The notes: generated by a model from the letters alone, not told the origin. 9,896 nucleotides of DNA from Kiritimatiellales bacterium (GCA_015486775.1 WFRA01000109.1:1-9896); one strand, 5' to 3'. Shown: positions 1-8,324, numbered from the stretch's first letter. Numbers and translations: made by a program.

Positions 1-818
1 CTGCAAATATCAATGATATGACGGTAAGCATCACGAAATCTTTCGGGACCGTCTGCAATAGAGGTCTCTCCGTAAGCACCGGTCTCTTCTGCACCGTTGT
101 ATAGCCCATTCCAAGGGAACCAACTGCCGTTGACTTCTGTTCCGAATTCTGCAAGAAGTGGAATACTCGTATTGGCTGCATCTTTTGCCCACTGTGTTAG
201 TTCATTGTCAAAATCTCCATCAATGATTTTTTGCATTGAAAAAAGGGTGTCAGCAACGTATTCCCCAAAGCTGGTTCGTGGCATAAGTCGAATAAATGGG
301 ATTTTTCCTGTTGATGATATTGTCTTGACTGCTTCAAATGGAAAACGAATCCCGTCGATCCAATTGTTCGAAAAGTAAGCCCAAACAATGTTTTTATCCG
401 ATAATTCGACAAACTCATTAATCCTATCAGCAGTAACAACATCTTCTGTTCCGCCAAAATCGGGGAAGGCAGAATGATAAATACCACTAACAGGTGCAAC
501 CAATTTACCATTCTGAAAATTCGCTCTCATGATAAACGTATGAGAACTAACACCTCGTCGGTATGCATCGAGACTTTCTAGTGAGGAATCTATCCGTAAT
601 CTGACTCTCCTTTTGCCATCCTTCCAATTTTCATTCCACCAAGAAACAGCCTTAACTCTCGGATAATCATCACCCTCAAGACTTTCAAAAGCATTTTTTA
701 TCCACTGAGCTTTTTTGTTTTCTGCCATTTTACCAACCCTGCCGTTATAGCAAGAACATAATGTTATTACAAGTATTAATAGTGTTATTTTAACTCTATT
801 TATCATTATCTTGACCAT
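1..818 (-). CDS. GH26 (beta-mannanase-type) lipoprotein, 3' end outside window
   Basis: Secreted, membrane-anchored glycoside hydrolase, probably acting on mannan-type polysaccharide in the periplasm or at the cell surface. The frame is open for 272 codons from the ATG at 816-818 to the left edge. Residues 1-23 form a lipoprotein signal: basic start, hydrophobic stretch ITLLILVIT, then lipobox L-C-S-C with Cys23 as the lipidated residue. An in-frame ATG at 804-806 would keep the same signal; starting at 726-728 would lose it, so the upstream start is preferred. From about residue 109 the protein follows the GH26 pattern, with a GIYHSAFPDF-like first strand, KIPFIRLMPR, and FGTEVNGSWFPWNG, where Glu228 matches the family acid/base glutamate; then GPERFRDAYRHIIDICR. 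The nucleophile would lie beyond the edge. Residues 36-92 (WIKNAF, YPRVKAVSWW, LRIDSS) resemble the C-terminal end of a GH26 domain, an unusual order. Clearly more AT-rich than the glt genes. Exact substrate unknown. Confidence 0.85.
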   Translation of the reverse strand, partial: MVKIMINRVKITLLILVITLCSCYNGRVGKMAENKKAQWIKNAFESLEGDDYPRVKAVSWWNENWKDGKRRVRLRIDSSLESLDAYRRGVSSHTFIMRANFQNGKLVAPVSGIYHSAFPDFGGTEDVVTADRINEFVELSDKNIVWAYFSNNWIDGIRFPFEAVKTISSTGKIPFIRLMPRTSFGEYVADTLFSMQKIIDGDFDNELTQWAKDAANTSIPLLAEFGTEVNGSWFPWNGLYNGAEETGAYGETSIADGPERFRDAYRHIIDIC

Positions 819-827
819 TAGTTTTTG

Positions 828-910
828 TTAACGCCTCACATCGTCGGCAGTAAAAAGCAGAGCGAGGAATGAGCGGCGCTTTTTACTATCCGAGTGAATG
901 TGATTGTTAA
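828..910. repeat. Long imperfect palindrome between divergent genes, attC-like
   Basis: Nested complementary arms are seen directly: TTAAC (828-832) with GTTAA (906-910), TCACAT (836-841) with ATGTGA (898-903), TCGG (844-847) with CCGA (890-893), and AGTAAAAAGC (849-858) with GCTTTTTACT (878-887), around a 19-base loop. Short unpaired spacers (GCC/TT, CG/GTGA, C/AT) separate the arms. The right end continues as GTTAAAT (906-912), which fits the integron core GTTRRRY; the left end fits RYYYAAC only in its last three bases. It lies between the 5' ends of two divergent genes, so a terminator role makes little sense. It could be an attC site, a remnant of a small repeat element, or an operator; the attC reading is inference. 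Confidence 0.6.
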
Positions 911-933
911 ATAATCCGTAATCGCTTTTTATC

Positions 934-938
934 AGGAG
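934..938 (+). promoter_or_regulatory. Shine-Dalgarno AGGAG selecting the start at 945
   Basis: AGGAG ends directly against the ATG at 939, leaving no spacing, but stands 6 bases before the ATG at 945. The second ATG of the M-T-M start is therefore the likely initiation codon. Confidence 0.7.
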
Positions 939-944
939 ATGACC

Positions 945-1394
945 ATGTTGCAAAAGCTGAAACCGGAAGAGGAGCTGGAGTTTCTGAAGGAGATCCACGG
1001 AGCGGAGGACTATTCAAGATTGTTCGCCGCGCTGAAGGATTCGTTTTCGCTGCTTCAGGCGCGTGCCCAGATGCTGCTGGGGCTGGCGACGATCTGCCTG
1101 ACGATCACCGGGTTTTCCGGTCCGCGCATGGCGGCTTCCAATGCCTGGAGCCGGTTCTTTATTGGCTTCGGCTTGGTCTTCGTGCTGTTTTCCGTAATGG
1201 CATTGGTGCTGGGGCCGTTGCGTCTGCGTTGGATGACGGCGTGGAAGGCCGAGAACATCGATCAGACCCTTTTGCTGCATTTGCGGCAGAGAAACCTGCG
1301 TACAAAATTTTACCGCGTCGCCATGGTGCTGCTGTTGGTCGGCCTGACCGGCTACCTGCTGAGTTTGGTTTTTTATCTTTCGGTCGTTGAATAA
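945..1394 (+). CDS. Small three-helix membrane protein, unknown function
   Basis: A 149-residue inner-membrane protein. After a charged, probably helical N-terminus (residues 1-35, rich in Lys and Glu) come three hydrophobic segments: about 40-58 (AQMLLGLATICLTITGFSG), 70-92 (FFIGFGLVFVLFSVMALVLG) and 124-147 (YRVAMVLLLVGLTGYLLSLVF). A charged loop of about 30 residues with several Arg and Lys separates helices 2 and 3, so this loop is probably cytoplasmic. The conserved-looking stretch LLQARAQMLLG at the entry to helix 1 recalls the entry to helix 1 in small effector membrane proteins such as DUF5706/Pycsar TM effectors, but no nucleotide cyclase gene is next to it and I cannot assign it to that group. 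No catalytic motif is visible. The start at 945 is chosen from the SD spacing. GC is moderate, between the AT-rich GH26 gene and gltB. Confidence 0.75.
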   Translation: MLQKLKPEEELEFLKEIHGAEDYSRLFAALKDSFSLLQARAQMLLGLATICLTITGFSGPRMAASNAWSRFFIGFGLVFVLFSVMALVLGPLRLRWMTAWKAENIDQTLLLHLRQRNLRTKFYRVAMVLLLVGLTGYLLSLVFYLSVVE

Positions 1395-1624
1395 ACAGGG
1401 AATTTAAAAACGTGGCCGCCTGATTAACTCAATCGGAAATAATTAGACACCTCCGATGGAGCTGAAGCGGCTGCTTCTCGATGCGATGGTGAAGGAGCCC
1501 GTCAGCAGGTCGTTCTCGCGGGTTAATCTCGCCAAGACAGGGCACCCCCCCCTACTTGACGCAGATACTTTCCACACCACTCCACCAGCGACGCGGGTCG
1601 CGATATTGATTCTGAAATAAATTG

Positions 1625-1649
1625 ACTTGAAGGGGGGCAATCTCCAAGT
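1625..1649 (+). promoter_or_regulatory. Possible small hairpin in the gltB leader
   Basis: ACTTGAAG (1625-1632) pairs with CTCCAAGT (1642-1649) with one mismatch around the loop GGGGGCAAT, 38 bases before the gltB start. TTGAC occurs twice, at 1622-1626 and 1649-1653, overlapping the hairpin arms. It could be a 5' UTR structure or a repeated protein-binding site, but the stem is short and may be chance. Confidence 0.2.
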
Positions 1650-1678
1650 TGACCCGCTGTTTTCTCCGAACCAAATAC

Positions 1679-1682
1679 GAGG
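1679..1682 (+). promoter_or_regulatory. Shine-Dalgarno GAGG setting the gltB start
   Basis: GAGG stands 5 bases before the ATG at 1688. The frame could open earlier at a TTG at 1649, but that codon has no SD and would only add 13 unrelated residues. Confidence 0.7.
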
Positions 1683-1687
1683 TTTTT

Positions 1688-4600
1688 ATGACCCAAAACG
1701 ATTCTATCGATAAAAAAGAGTTCTGCCCGACGGGTTTCCCCGAGGTGCAGGGCATGTATGATCCGCAAAACGAGCACGATGCCTGCGGGGTCGGCTTTAT
1801 CTGCAACCTGCGCGGAAAAAAATCGCACGACATTATCCACCACGCGCTGGAAATCCTAGTGCGCCTGACCCACCGCGGCGCGGTGGGCTCCGATCCGCTC
1901 ACCGGCGACGGCGCGGGCATCCTGCTACAGATTCCCCACACCTTCTACAAGCGCGAGTGCATGAAGCTCGGCATCGAACTCCCCGCCGCCAAAGAGTATG
2001 GCACGGGCCTGGTCTTCCTGCCGAAGGACGAAGCGCAACGCGACCAGTGCAAAGCAATCCTGGAACAGGCCGTGGTCGACGAAGAGCAAAAACTGCTGGG
2101 CTGGCGCAAGATGCCGACCAACAATTCAAGCATTGGAAAAACCGCGAAGGCCTCCGAGCCAGACATCTGGCAAATCTTTATCGGCCGCGGCGAAGCCGTG
2201 AAGGACGAGCGCGAGTTCGACCGCATGCTCTACATCATCCGCAAGGTGGCGGAGAACAAGATCTTCAAGTCCGACATGCCCGCGAAGGACGACTTCTATG
2301 TCCCGACGCTGACCTGCCGCATCATTATCTACAAGGGTCTGCTGCTGCCGGAACAGATGGAGGAATACTACCCCGACCTGCTCGACCCGGAATTCGACTC
2401 CGCGCTCGCCCTCGTACACCAGCGCTACTCCACCAACACCTTCCCGGCCTGGAAACTTGCGCAGCCCTTCCACGTACTCTGCCACAACGGCGAAATCAAC
2501 ACCGTCAAGGGCAACTGCAACTGGATGAACGCCCGCCAGGGACTCTTCGAATCGGAGCTCTTCGGCGAAGGTATCGAAAAGATTTTCCCGATCATCCAGC
2601 CCGGCCTCTCCGACTCCGCCTGCCTCGATCAAGCCGTCGAGCTGCTCTACCACACCGGCCGATCGCTGCCACACGTGATGATGATGCTCATTCCCGAGGC
2701 GTGGCAAAACCACAAAACCATGTCGCCGGAAAAGAAAGCGTTCTACGAATACCACTCCACCCTGATGGAGCCGTGGGACGGCCCGGCATCGATCCCCTTC
2801 ACCGACGGCAGCTGCCTCGGTGCGATCCTCGACCGCAACGGCCTGCGCCCCTCGCGCTATGTCGTGACCAAGGACGGCTACGTGATCATGGGCTCGGAGA
2901 CCGGCATCGTGGATATCGATCCGGCCAACGTGGAATACAAGGGCCGCCTGGAGCCGGGCCGCATGTTCCTGGTGGACATGGAGGCCGGACGCATTATTTC
3001 CGACGAGGAGATCAAGCAGGAGATTGCCACGCAGCAGCCCTATGGCGAGTGGGTGGAGCAAAACCTGGTTGACCTCGAAAAGCTCGTCGAAAAAGAGGCG
3101 GCACCGGCGGACACCGAAGGCATCCTGGATCGCCAGCGGCTCTTCGGCTACACGATGGAGGATCAGAACCACATCCTCGCCCCCATGGCCACCACCGGCA
3201 TGGAGGTGAGCGGATCGATGGGCATCGACACCCCGCTGGCGGTGCTCTCCGACAAGCCGCAGCTGCTCTACACCTACTTCAAGCAGCTCTTCGCGCAGGT
3301 CACCAACCCGCCGCTCGACGCGCTCCGCGAGGAGCTCGTCACCTCCGTGCTCACCAACATCGGCACCGAGCAGGATCTCTTCACCGAAACGCCGGAGCAC
3401 TGCCGCCAGCTCAAGCTCAGGCAGCCCATCCTCACCAACGCGGCCATGGCCAAGATCAAGGCGCTCGACCAGCCCGGCCTCAAAAACATCTGCCTGCCCA
3501 TCACCTACAAGGTGGCCGATGGCGGGGACGGCCTGGCCACCGCGCTCGACCAGCTCTGCGCCGCGGCCTCCAAGGCGGTCGAAGACGGATACACCATCCT
3601 CACCCTCTCCGACCGCCCGGCGGACAAGGACAACGCCCCGATCCCCGCCCTGCTGGCGACGGCGGCGGTCCACCACCACCTGATCAGGAAACTCCAGCGC
3701 ACCAGCTGCGGCCTGGTGGTCGAATCCGGCGAGCCGCGCGAAGTCCACCACTTCTGCACGCTCTTCGGCTACGGCGCGGGCTCGGTCAACCCCTACATGG
3801 CCTACGAGACCCTCCAGGACATGATCGACCAGGAGATGCTCAAGGACATCGACATGAAGATCGCTGAGAAAAACCTGCTCAAGGCGATCAAGAAAGGGAT
3901 GCTCAAGACCATGTCGAAGATGGGCATCTCCACCCTGCACTCCTATCGCGGCGCGCAGGTGTTCGAGGCCATCGGCCTCTCCACCGCCGTGGTGGAAAAA
4001 TATTTCTTCGGCACCGCCTCGCGCATCGAGGGCATCGATCTCGAAGGCATCGCCAAGGAGGTGGAGGCCCGCCACAAAAAGGCGTTCCCCGCCCGCAAGA
4101 TCCCAAAAACCCTGCCGCTCGAGGTGGGCGGTGCCTACAAATGGCGCCGCAACGGCGAGGACCACATGCTCAATCCCCGCGCGGTCGCCCTGCTGCAGGA
4201 ATCCACCCGCACCGACAGCATGGAGCTCTACAAGCAGTTCTCGGACATGGTCAACGACACCGGCCGCAGCGTCAAGACCCTGCGCGGCATGTTTACCTTC
4301 AATAAAGATCAGACGCCGGTTCCGCTAAGCGAGGTCGAGCCTTGGACCGAGATCGTCAAGCGCTTCAAGACCGGTGCCATGTCCTACGGCTCCATCAGCC
4401 AGGAGGCGCACGAAACCCTCGCGATCGCGATGAACCGCATCGGCGGCAAATCCAACAGCGGCGAAGGCGGCGAGGATGTCGAGCGCTTCACCCCCGACGC
4501 CAACGGCGACCTGCGCCGCTCGGCGATCAAGCAGGTGGCCTCCGGTCGCTTTGGCGTGAGCAGCAACTATCTCACCAACGCCGACGAAATCCAGATCAAA

Positions 4601-6247
4601 ATGGCTCAGGGTGCCAAGCCCGGCGAGGGAGGCCAGCTGCCCGGCCACAAGGTTAAGCCATGGATCGCCAAGACGCGCAACTCCACGCCATACGTCACGC
4701 TGATCTCCCCGCCGCCGCACCACGATATCTACTCGATCGAGGATTTGGCGCAGCTGATCCACGACCTCAAGAACGCCAACCCCTCGGCGCGCATCAACGT
4801 CAAGCTGGTTTCGGAAGTGGGCGTGGGCACCATCGCCGCCGGCGTTTCGAAGGGCAAGGCCGACGTGGTGCTGATCTCCGGCTACGACGGCGGCACGGGT
4901 GCCTCGCCCCAGTCGTCGATCAAGCACACCGGCCTGCCGTGGGAACTCGGCTTGGCCGAAGCGCACCAAACGCTGGTGCTCAACGACCTGCGCGACCGCA
5001 TCCGCGTCGAGTGCGACGGCAAACTGCTTACCGGGCGCGATGTCGCCATCGCCGCCCTGCTCGGCGCCGAGGAATACGGTTTCGCCACCGCCCCGCTCAT
5101 GACCATGGGCTGCGTGATGATGCGCGTCTGCCACCAAAACACCTGCCCGGTCGGCGTGGCCACGCAGGATCCAGAGCTACGCAAAAAGTTTACCGGCAAG
5201 CCGGAATACATCATCAACTATCTCCGCTTCGTGGCCGAGGAGCTACGCCAGATCATGGCCGATCTCGGCTACCGTTCCATCAACGAAATGGTCGGCGAGA
5301 TCCAAAGATTGGATGTCCGCGACGCGGTCAATCACTGGAAAGCCAAAGGGCTCGACTTCTCGAAAATCCTCTACAAGCCGAAAATGTATCCAGAGGTTGG
5401 AAGAATTCAAACCAAGATCCAAGACCATGGCCTCGCCGGGGCGCTCGACCACATGCTCATCGAAAAGGCCCAGCCCGCCCTCGGCGGCGGGGAGAAGGTG
5501 GTGATCGACACCGAGCTTAAAAACGTCAACCGCACCGTCGGCACCATGCTCAGCCACGAGATCTCCAAGAAATATGGGTACGAGGGGTTGCCGGAAGACA
5601 CCATCACCATCAACGGAACCGGTAGCGCCGGGCAGAGCTTCGGCGCATTCGGCGCGCCGGGCATCACCTTCAACGTGCGCGGCGATGCCAACGACTATTT
5701 CGGCAAGGGGCTTTCCGGTGCCAAGCTGATCATCCGCCCGCCGGAAACGGCCACCTTCAAGCCCGAGGAAAACATTCTCGTCGGCAACGTGGCCTTCTAC
5801 GGCGCGGTAAGCGGACACGCCTTCATCCGCGGCCTGGCGGGCGAGCGCTTCTGCGTGCGCAATTCCGGCGCCGAAACCGTCGTCGAAGGCATTGGCGACC
5901 ACGGTTGCGAATATATGACCGGCGGCCGAGCCATCGTGCTCGGTCCCACCGGCCGCAACTTTGCCGCCGGCATGAGCGGTGGCGTCGCCTACGTGCTCGA
6001 CAAGGCGGGCGACTTTATCGAAAACCGCTGCAACCCCGACATGGTCGACTTCGACCCGCTCGACGAGGACGACATCGCCTATCTGCAAAAAATGATCGAA
6101 AAGCATGCGGAATACACCGGCAGTGAAGTCGCCAAACGCCTGCTCGTCGACTGGCGAGGCACGCTCGCCCGCATGATTAAAGTGATCCCCGTCGACTACA
6201 AGCGCGCCCTCGCGCTGCTGGCCGACGAGGAGCAGACCGGAGATTAG
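1688..6247 (+). CDS. gltB: Glutamate synthase, large (alpha) subunit
   Basis: Catalytic subunit of GOGAT: it hydrolyses glutamine, channels the ammonia and adds it to 2-oxoglutarate to give glutamate, using electrons passed from GltD. The protein is 1,519 residues, normal for the family. An approximately 32-residue propeptide ends before Cys33 in HDACGVGF, the N-terminal nucleophile of the class II amidotransferase domain (about 33-430), which also shows HQRYSTN (244-250), CHNGEIN (265-271) and DRNGLRP (382-388). A central domain follows (about 475-770, [10 protein letters not shown]). The FMN barrel (about 860-1230) contains MSYGSIS (from 898) and the phosphate-binding SGYDGGTG (from 1064). 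Three cysteines, 1142, 1148 and 1153 (C-x5-C-x4-C), bind the 3Fe-4S cluster. A GXGXG domain with Gly-rich repeats fills about 1270-1465. No break or missing key residue was seen. High GC. Its partner gltD lies 592 bases downstream, separated by an ORF6N gene. Confidence 0.97.
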   Translation: MTQNDSIDKKEFCPTGFPEVQGMYDPQNEHDACGVGFICNLRGKKSHDIIHHALEILVRLTHRGAVGSDPLTGDGAGILLQIPHTFYKRECMKLGIELPAAKEYGTGLVFLPKDEAQRDQCKAILEQAVVDEEQKLLGWRKMPTNNSSIGKTAKASEPDIWQIFIGRGEAVKDEREFDRMLYIIRKVAENKIFKSDMPAKDDFYVPTLTCRIIIYKGLLLPEQMEEYYPDLLDPEFDSALALVHQRYSTNTFPAWKLAQPFHVLCHNGEINTVKGNCNWMNARQGLFESELFGEGIEKIFPIIQPGLSDSACLDQAVELLYHTGRSLPHVMMMLIPEAWQNHKTMSPEKKAFYEYHSTLMEPWDGPASIPFTDGSCLGAILDRNGLRPSRYVVTKDGYVIMGSETGIVDIDPANVEYKGRLEPGRMFLVDMEAGRIISDEEIKQEIATQQPYGEWVEQNLVDLEKLVEKEAAPADTEGILDRQRLFGYTMEDQNHILAPMATTGMEVSGSMGIDTPLAVLSDKPQLLYTYFKQLFAQVTNPPLDALREELVTSVLTNIGTEQDLFTETPEHCRQLKLRQPILTNAAMAKIKALDQPGLKNICLPITYKVADGGDGLATALDQLCAAASKAVEDGYTILTLSDRPADKDNAPIPALLATAAVHHHLIRKLQRTSCGLVVESGEPREVHHFCTLFGYGAGSVNPYMAYETLQDMIDQEMLKDIDMKIAEKNLLKAIKKGMLKTMSKMGISTLHSYRGAQVFEAIGLSTAVVEKYFFGTASRIEGIDLEGIAKEVEARHKKAFPARKIPKTLPLEVGGAYKWRRNGEDHMLNPRAVALLQESTRTDSMELYKQFSDMVNDTGRSVKTLRGMFTFNKDQTPVPLSEVEPWTEIVKRFKTGAMSYGSISQEAHETLAIAMNRIGGKSNSGEGGEDVERFTPDANGDLRRSAIKQVASGRFGVSSNYLTNADEIQIKMAQGAKPGEGGQLPGHKVKPWIAKTRNSTPYVTLISPPPHHDIYSIEDLAQLIHDLKNANPSARINVKLVSEVGVGTIAAGVSKGKADVVLISGYDGGTGASPQSSIKHTGLPWELGLAEAHQTLVLNDLRDRIRVECDGKLLTGRDVAIAALLGAEEYGFATAPLMTMGCVMMRVCHQNTCPVGVATQDPELRKKFTGKPEYIINYLRFVAEELRQIMADLGYRSINEMVGEIQRLDVRDAVNHWKAKGLDFSKILYKPKMYPEVGRIQTKIQDHGLAGALDHMLIEKAQPALGGGEKVVIDTELKNVNRTVGTMLSHEISKKYGYEGLPEDTITINGTGSAGQSFGAFGAPGITFNVRGDANDYFGKGLSGAKLIIRPPETATFKPEENILVGNVAFYGAVSGHAFIRGLAGERFCVRNSGAETVVEGIGDHGCEYMTGGRAIVLGPTGRNFAAGMSGGVAYVLDKAGDFIENRCNPDMVDFDPLDEDDIAYLQKMIEKHAEYTGSEVAKRLLVDWRGTLARMIKVIPVDYKRALALLADEEQTGD

Positions 6248-6259
6248 GAAAAAAGGCCT

Positions 6260-6287
6260 TAGGCTGTAGGCTATGGACTTTAGGTAT
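6260..6287 (+). repeat. Four tandem TAGGCT-like heptads before the ORF6N gene
   Basis: Four 7-base units follow each other without gaps: TAGGCTG (6260), TAGGCTA (6267), TGGACTT (6274) and TAGGTAT (6281). The last unit includes the first two bases of the ORF6N start codon, and its AGG may serve as a poor Shine-Dalgarno sequence only one base from the ATG. The repeat fills most of the 38-base gap after gltB. I recall similar TAGGC-type tracts upstream of small mobile genes in environmental genomes, but cannot check that here. Confidence 0.6.
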
Positions 6288-6831
6288 GGGTGAAACGTTC
6301 CCTATAGTGAAACTGAATGAAATCCGATCGCGCATCCATTTGATGCGCAACCGGAGAATCATGCTCGATTTTGAGCTGGCGGAGCTCTACGACGTGACCA
6401 CTGCCGCCTTGAACCAGGCCGTGAGGCGAAACATCAACCGTTTCCCGCCAGATTTCATGTTCCAGCTGAAGAAAGAAGAGGTGGATGCTTTGATGTCACA
6501 ATCTGTGATATCAAAACCATCTGGCCGGGGAGGAACGCGAAAACCGCCTTCGGCCTTCACTGAACAAGGGGTCGCCATGTTGTCCAGCGTGTTGCGTAGC
6601 GATCGTGCGGTTCAGGTGAACATTGCCATCATGCGGGTGTTCGTACGACTGAAGCAGGTTCAGTTAGGTAGTGCAAAATTGGCCCTGAAGTTTCAGGAAT
6701 TGGAAAATGCCGTGGAGGAAAACGGCGAGAATATTAAACTTTTATTCAATGCAATTGGCGAATTGATCAAGCCCGTGGAGCCAAGTCAAAAATATCCGAT
6801 GGGCTTTCAGCCATCAAAAAAGAAACACTGA
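6286..6831 (+). CDS. ORF6N-domain DNA-binding protein
   Basis: A 181-residue protein of the phage antirepressor/KilA-N-related ORF6N family, usually found in phages and mobile DNA; its target and role here are unknown. The domain spans about residues 12-100: IRSRIHLMRNRRIMLDFELAELYDV is spread over 13-36, followed by ALNQAVRRNINRFPPDFMFQL and the AFTEQGVAMLSSVL segment (90-103). The C-terminal part (about 115-163) is helical and probably coiled coil (LALKFQELENAVEENGENI), a common ORF6N layout. The start is uncertain: the ATG at 6286 has an SD only one base away, and a GTG at 6307 would still keep the whole domain. It begins 38 bases after gltB and its TGA overlaps the gltD Shine-Dalgarno, so it is probably cotranscribed with both. 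Its GC is visibly lower than either neighbour, consistent with acquisition by transfer into the operon. Confidence 0.9.
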   Translation: MGETFPIVKLNEIRSRIHLMRNRRIMLDFELAELYDVTTAALNQAVRRNINRFPPDFMFQLKKEEVDALMSQSVISKPSGRGGTRKPPSAFTEQGVAMLSSVLRSDRAVQVNIAIMRVFVRLKQVQLGSAKLALKFQELENAVEENGENIKLLFNAIGELIKPVEPSQKYPMGFQPSKKKH

Positions 6832-6833
6832 GG
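6829..6833 (+). promoter_or_regulatory. gltD Shine-Dalgarno overlapping the ORF6N stop codon
   Basis: TGAGG contains the ORF6N stop (TGA) and lies 6 bases before the gltD ATG at 6840. Ribosomes finishing the ORF6N frame would end on the gltD initiation site, so translation of the two may be coupled. Confidence 0.65.
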
Positions 6834-6839
6834 TCTGTT

Positions 6840-8303
6840 ATGGGAAAACCGACAGGATTTAAGGAATACAAGCGGCGGACGCCGGTCGAACGACCCGTCG
6901 AGGAACGCATCGAAGACTACAACGAAGTGTATGAGCCCTTCCCTGAAAAAAAATTAAGGGAACAGGCCGCGCGCTGCATGAACTGCGGCGTTCCGTTCTG
7001 CCACATCGGCTGCCCGCTCGGAAACATTATTCCCGAGTTCAACGATCTCACCTACAAAGGGCTTTGGAAAAAGGCCTGGCAGGTGCTCTCGGCCACCAAC
7101 AACTTTCCCGAGTTCACCGGGCGCATCTGCCCGGCACCGTGCGAGGAAGCCTGCGTGCTGGGCATCAACGAACCCGCCGTAACCATCGAGAACATCGAGA
7201 AGATGGTCATCGAGCATGCCTACGAAGCCGGCTGGGTCGTTCCTGAACCGCCCGGAAGCCGCACCGGAAAAACCGTCGCCGTGGTCGGCTCGGGCCCCTC
7301 CGGCCTCGCCGCCGCCGACCAGCTCAACCGCGCCGGACACACCGTGACCGTCTTCGAGCGCGCCGACCGCATCGGCGGCCTGCTGCGCTACGGTATCCCC
7401 AACTTTAAACTCGATAAAAGCGTCATCGACCGCCGCATTGCGGTGATGGAAGCCGAGGGGATTGTCTTCAAGGTCAATGCCGCCATCGGAACGGATCTCT
7501 CCGTCGGCGAACTCGACGGCTTCGATGCCATCGTGCTGGCCGTTGGTTCCACCACCGGCCGCAACCTTCCAATCCTTGGAAGGGATGTCAAGGGCATCCA
7601 CTTTGCCATGGAGTTCCTCGCACAGCAAAACAAGGAGTGCGAGGGCGATACCGTGGAAGGCAAGATTTCCGCCGAAGGCAAGAACGTAATCGTCATCGGC
7701 GGAGGCGACACCGGCTCGGACTGCGTCGGCACCTCGATCCGCCAGGGCTGCAAATCGGTGGTCAACTTTGAGCTGTTCCCGCAGCCCCCGAAGCACCGCC
7801 CCGCGCACCAGCCGTGGCCCTACTGGCCCATGAAGCTGCGCACCAGCTCATCGCACCGCGAGGCCGAGCAGGATCCGCGCAACTATGCCCTGCTCACCAA
7901 GGAATTCCTGGGCGACGACCACAACCAGCTCAAGGCCGTCCGCACCGTGAACGTCGAGTTCAACAACGAGTCGGGTCGCTCCGTCATGGATGAGGTCGAA
8001 GGAACCATCAAGGACTGGAAGGCCGATCTCGTGCTGCTGGCGCTCGGCTTCGTAGGCCCCGAACGCGGGAGCGTCATCGACAGCCTCGGCATCGAGCTCG
8101 ACGGACGCGGCAACATCAAGACCTCCAAAAACTACCAGACCAGCGTCGAAAAGGTCTTCGCGGCGGGCGACTGCCACCGCGGGCAATCGCTCGTGGTCTG
8201 GGCCATCTCCGAAGGCCGCGAAACCGCCCGCAACGTCGACCTCTTTCTCATGGGCGAAACCGACCTGCCCACCAAAGGCGACGACGACCTGCCGAGGCGA
8301 TAG
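6840..8303 (+). CDS. gltD: Glutamate synthase, small (beta) subunit
   Basis: NAD(P)H-oxidising flavoprotein that feeds electrons through FAD and iron-sulfur centres to GltB. It has 487 residues, the usual size. The N-terminal cluster domain has two cysteine groups: Cys46, 49, 54, 58 (CMNCGVPFCHIGC) and Cys97, 101, 105 (CPAPCEEAC), expected to hold the 4Fe-4S clusters. The FAD-binding motif is GSGPSG (150-155) followed by VTVFERADRIGG; the NAD(P)H-binding motif is GGGDTG (287-292); the C-terminal FAD contact is VFAAGDCHRGQSLVVWAISEGR (439-460). The start is set by the SD overlapping the preceding stop. Composition is high GC like gltB, so the two are old partners and the gene between them is the intruder. 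A perfect inverted repeat lies inside the coding sequence (7565-7583). Confidence 0.97.
   Translation: MGKPTGFKEYKRRTPVERPVEERIEDYNEVYEPFPEKKLREQAARCMNCGVPFCHIGCPLGNIIPEFNDLTYKGLWKKAWQVLSATNNFPEFTGRICPAPCEEACVLGINEPAVTIENIEKMVIEHAYEAGWVVPEPPGSRTGKTVAVVGSGPSGLAAADQLNRAGHTVTVFERADRIGGLLRYGIPNFKLDKSVIDRRIAVMEAEGIVFKVNAAIGTDLSVGELDGFDAIVLAVGSTTGRNLPILGRDVKGIHFAMEFLAQQNKECEGDTVEGKISAEGKNVIVIGGGDTGSDCVGTSIRQGCKSVVNFELFPQPPKHRPAHQPWPYWPMKLRTSSSHREAEQDPRNYALLTKEFLGDDHNQLKAVRTVNVEFNNESGRSVMDEVEGTIKDWKADLVLLALGFVGPERGSVIDSLGIELDGRGNIKTSKNYQTSVEKVFAAGDCHRGQSLVVWAISEGRETARNVDLFLMGETDLPTKGDDDLPRR
7565..7583. repeat. Perfect inverted repeat inside gltD, TTCCAA-N3-TTGGAA type
   Basis: CCTTCCAA (7565-7572) and TTGGAAGG (7576-7583) are perfect complements around TCC. 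The core TTCCAA-N3-TTGGAA recurs after the gltD stop. It encodes part of NLPILGRDV in GltD, so protein constraint may explain it. Confidence 0.5.
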
Positions 8304-8320
8304 GGAGGGGCTACGCTCCC
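8303..8320 (+). terminator. Weak hairpin at the end of gltD
   Basis: GGGAG (8303-8307) pairs with CTCCC (8316-8320) around an 8-base loop, starting on the last base of the gltD stop codon. No T-run follows, so intrinsic termination is doubtful; together with the next inverted repeat it may only stabilise the 3' end of the transcript. Confidence 0.25.
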
Positions 8321-8324
8321 GGAT

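Larger units (their letters stand above)
1395..1687. other. Gene-poor leader upstream of gltB
   Basis: These 293 bases hold no gene I can support. A 54-codon frame (1456-1620, beginning MELKRLLLDAMVKEPVSRSF) has no visible SD and no family I recognise; it may be a scrap of a decayed gene. A C8 run (1545-1552) lies inside it. GCGAC/GTCGC (1588-1592/1597-1601) is a small inverted repeat. No convincing sigma-70 or sigma-54 promoter was found for gltB, though transcription presumably starts here. Confidence 0.5.

Noticed and set aside
197..511. A 104-codon frame inside the GH26 gene
   Set aside because: It is another phase of the same strand as the GH26 frame, which carries the signal peptide and family motifs; it has no support of its own.
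904..932. TTGTTA-N17-TTTTAT as a promoter for the 945 gene
   Set aside because: The -10 candidate ends next to the Shine-Dalgarno, leaving no room for a normal transcript start before the ribosome site.
1424..1448. TTAAC followed by ATTAGAC as a second attC site after the 945 gene
   Set aside because: The span is only about 25 bases, too short for attC, the core begins with A rather than G, and there is no internal stem.
1541..1570. A sigma-54 promoter near GGGCACCCC
   Set aside because: The TTGC half of the consensus is not found at the needed distance.
1957..3072. A 371-codon frame overlapping gltB in another phase
   Set aside because: Its Arg/Pro/Ala-rich translation is the usual frame shadow of a high-GC gene and resembles no protein family.
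2126..4165. A 679-codon open frame antisense to gltB
   Set aside because: It lies wholly inside the well-conserved gltB frame; long antisense frames are expected in high-GC genes, and its translation shows no recognisable domain.
4325..5137. A 270-codon antisense frame over the FMN domain of gltB
   Set aside because: Shadow of codon bias; there is no independent support for a start or a product.
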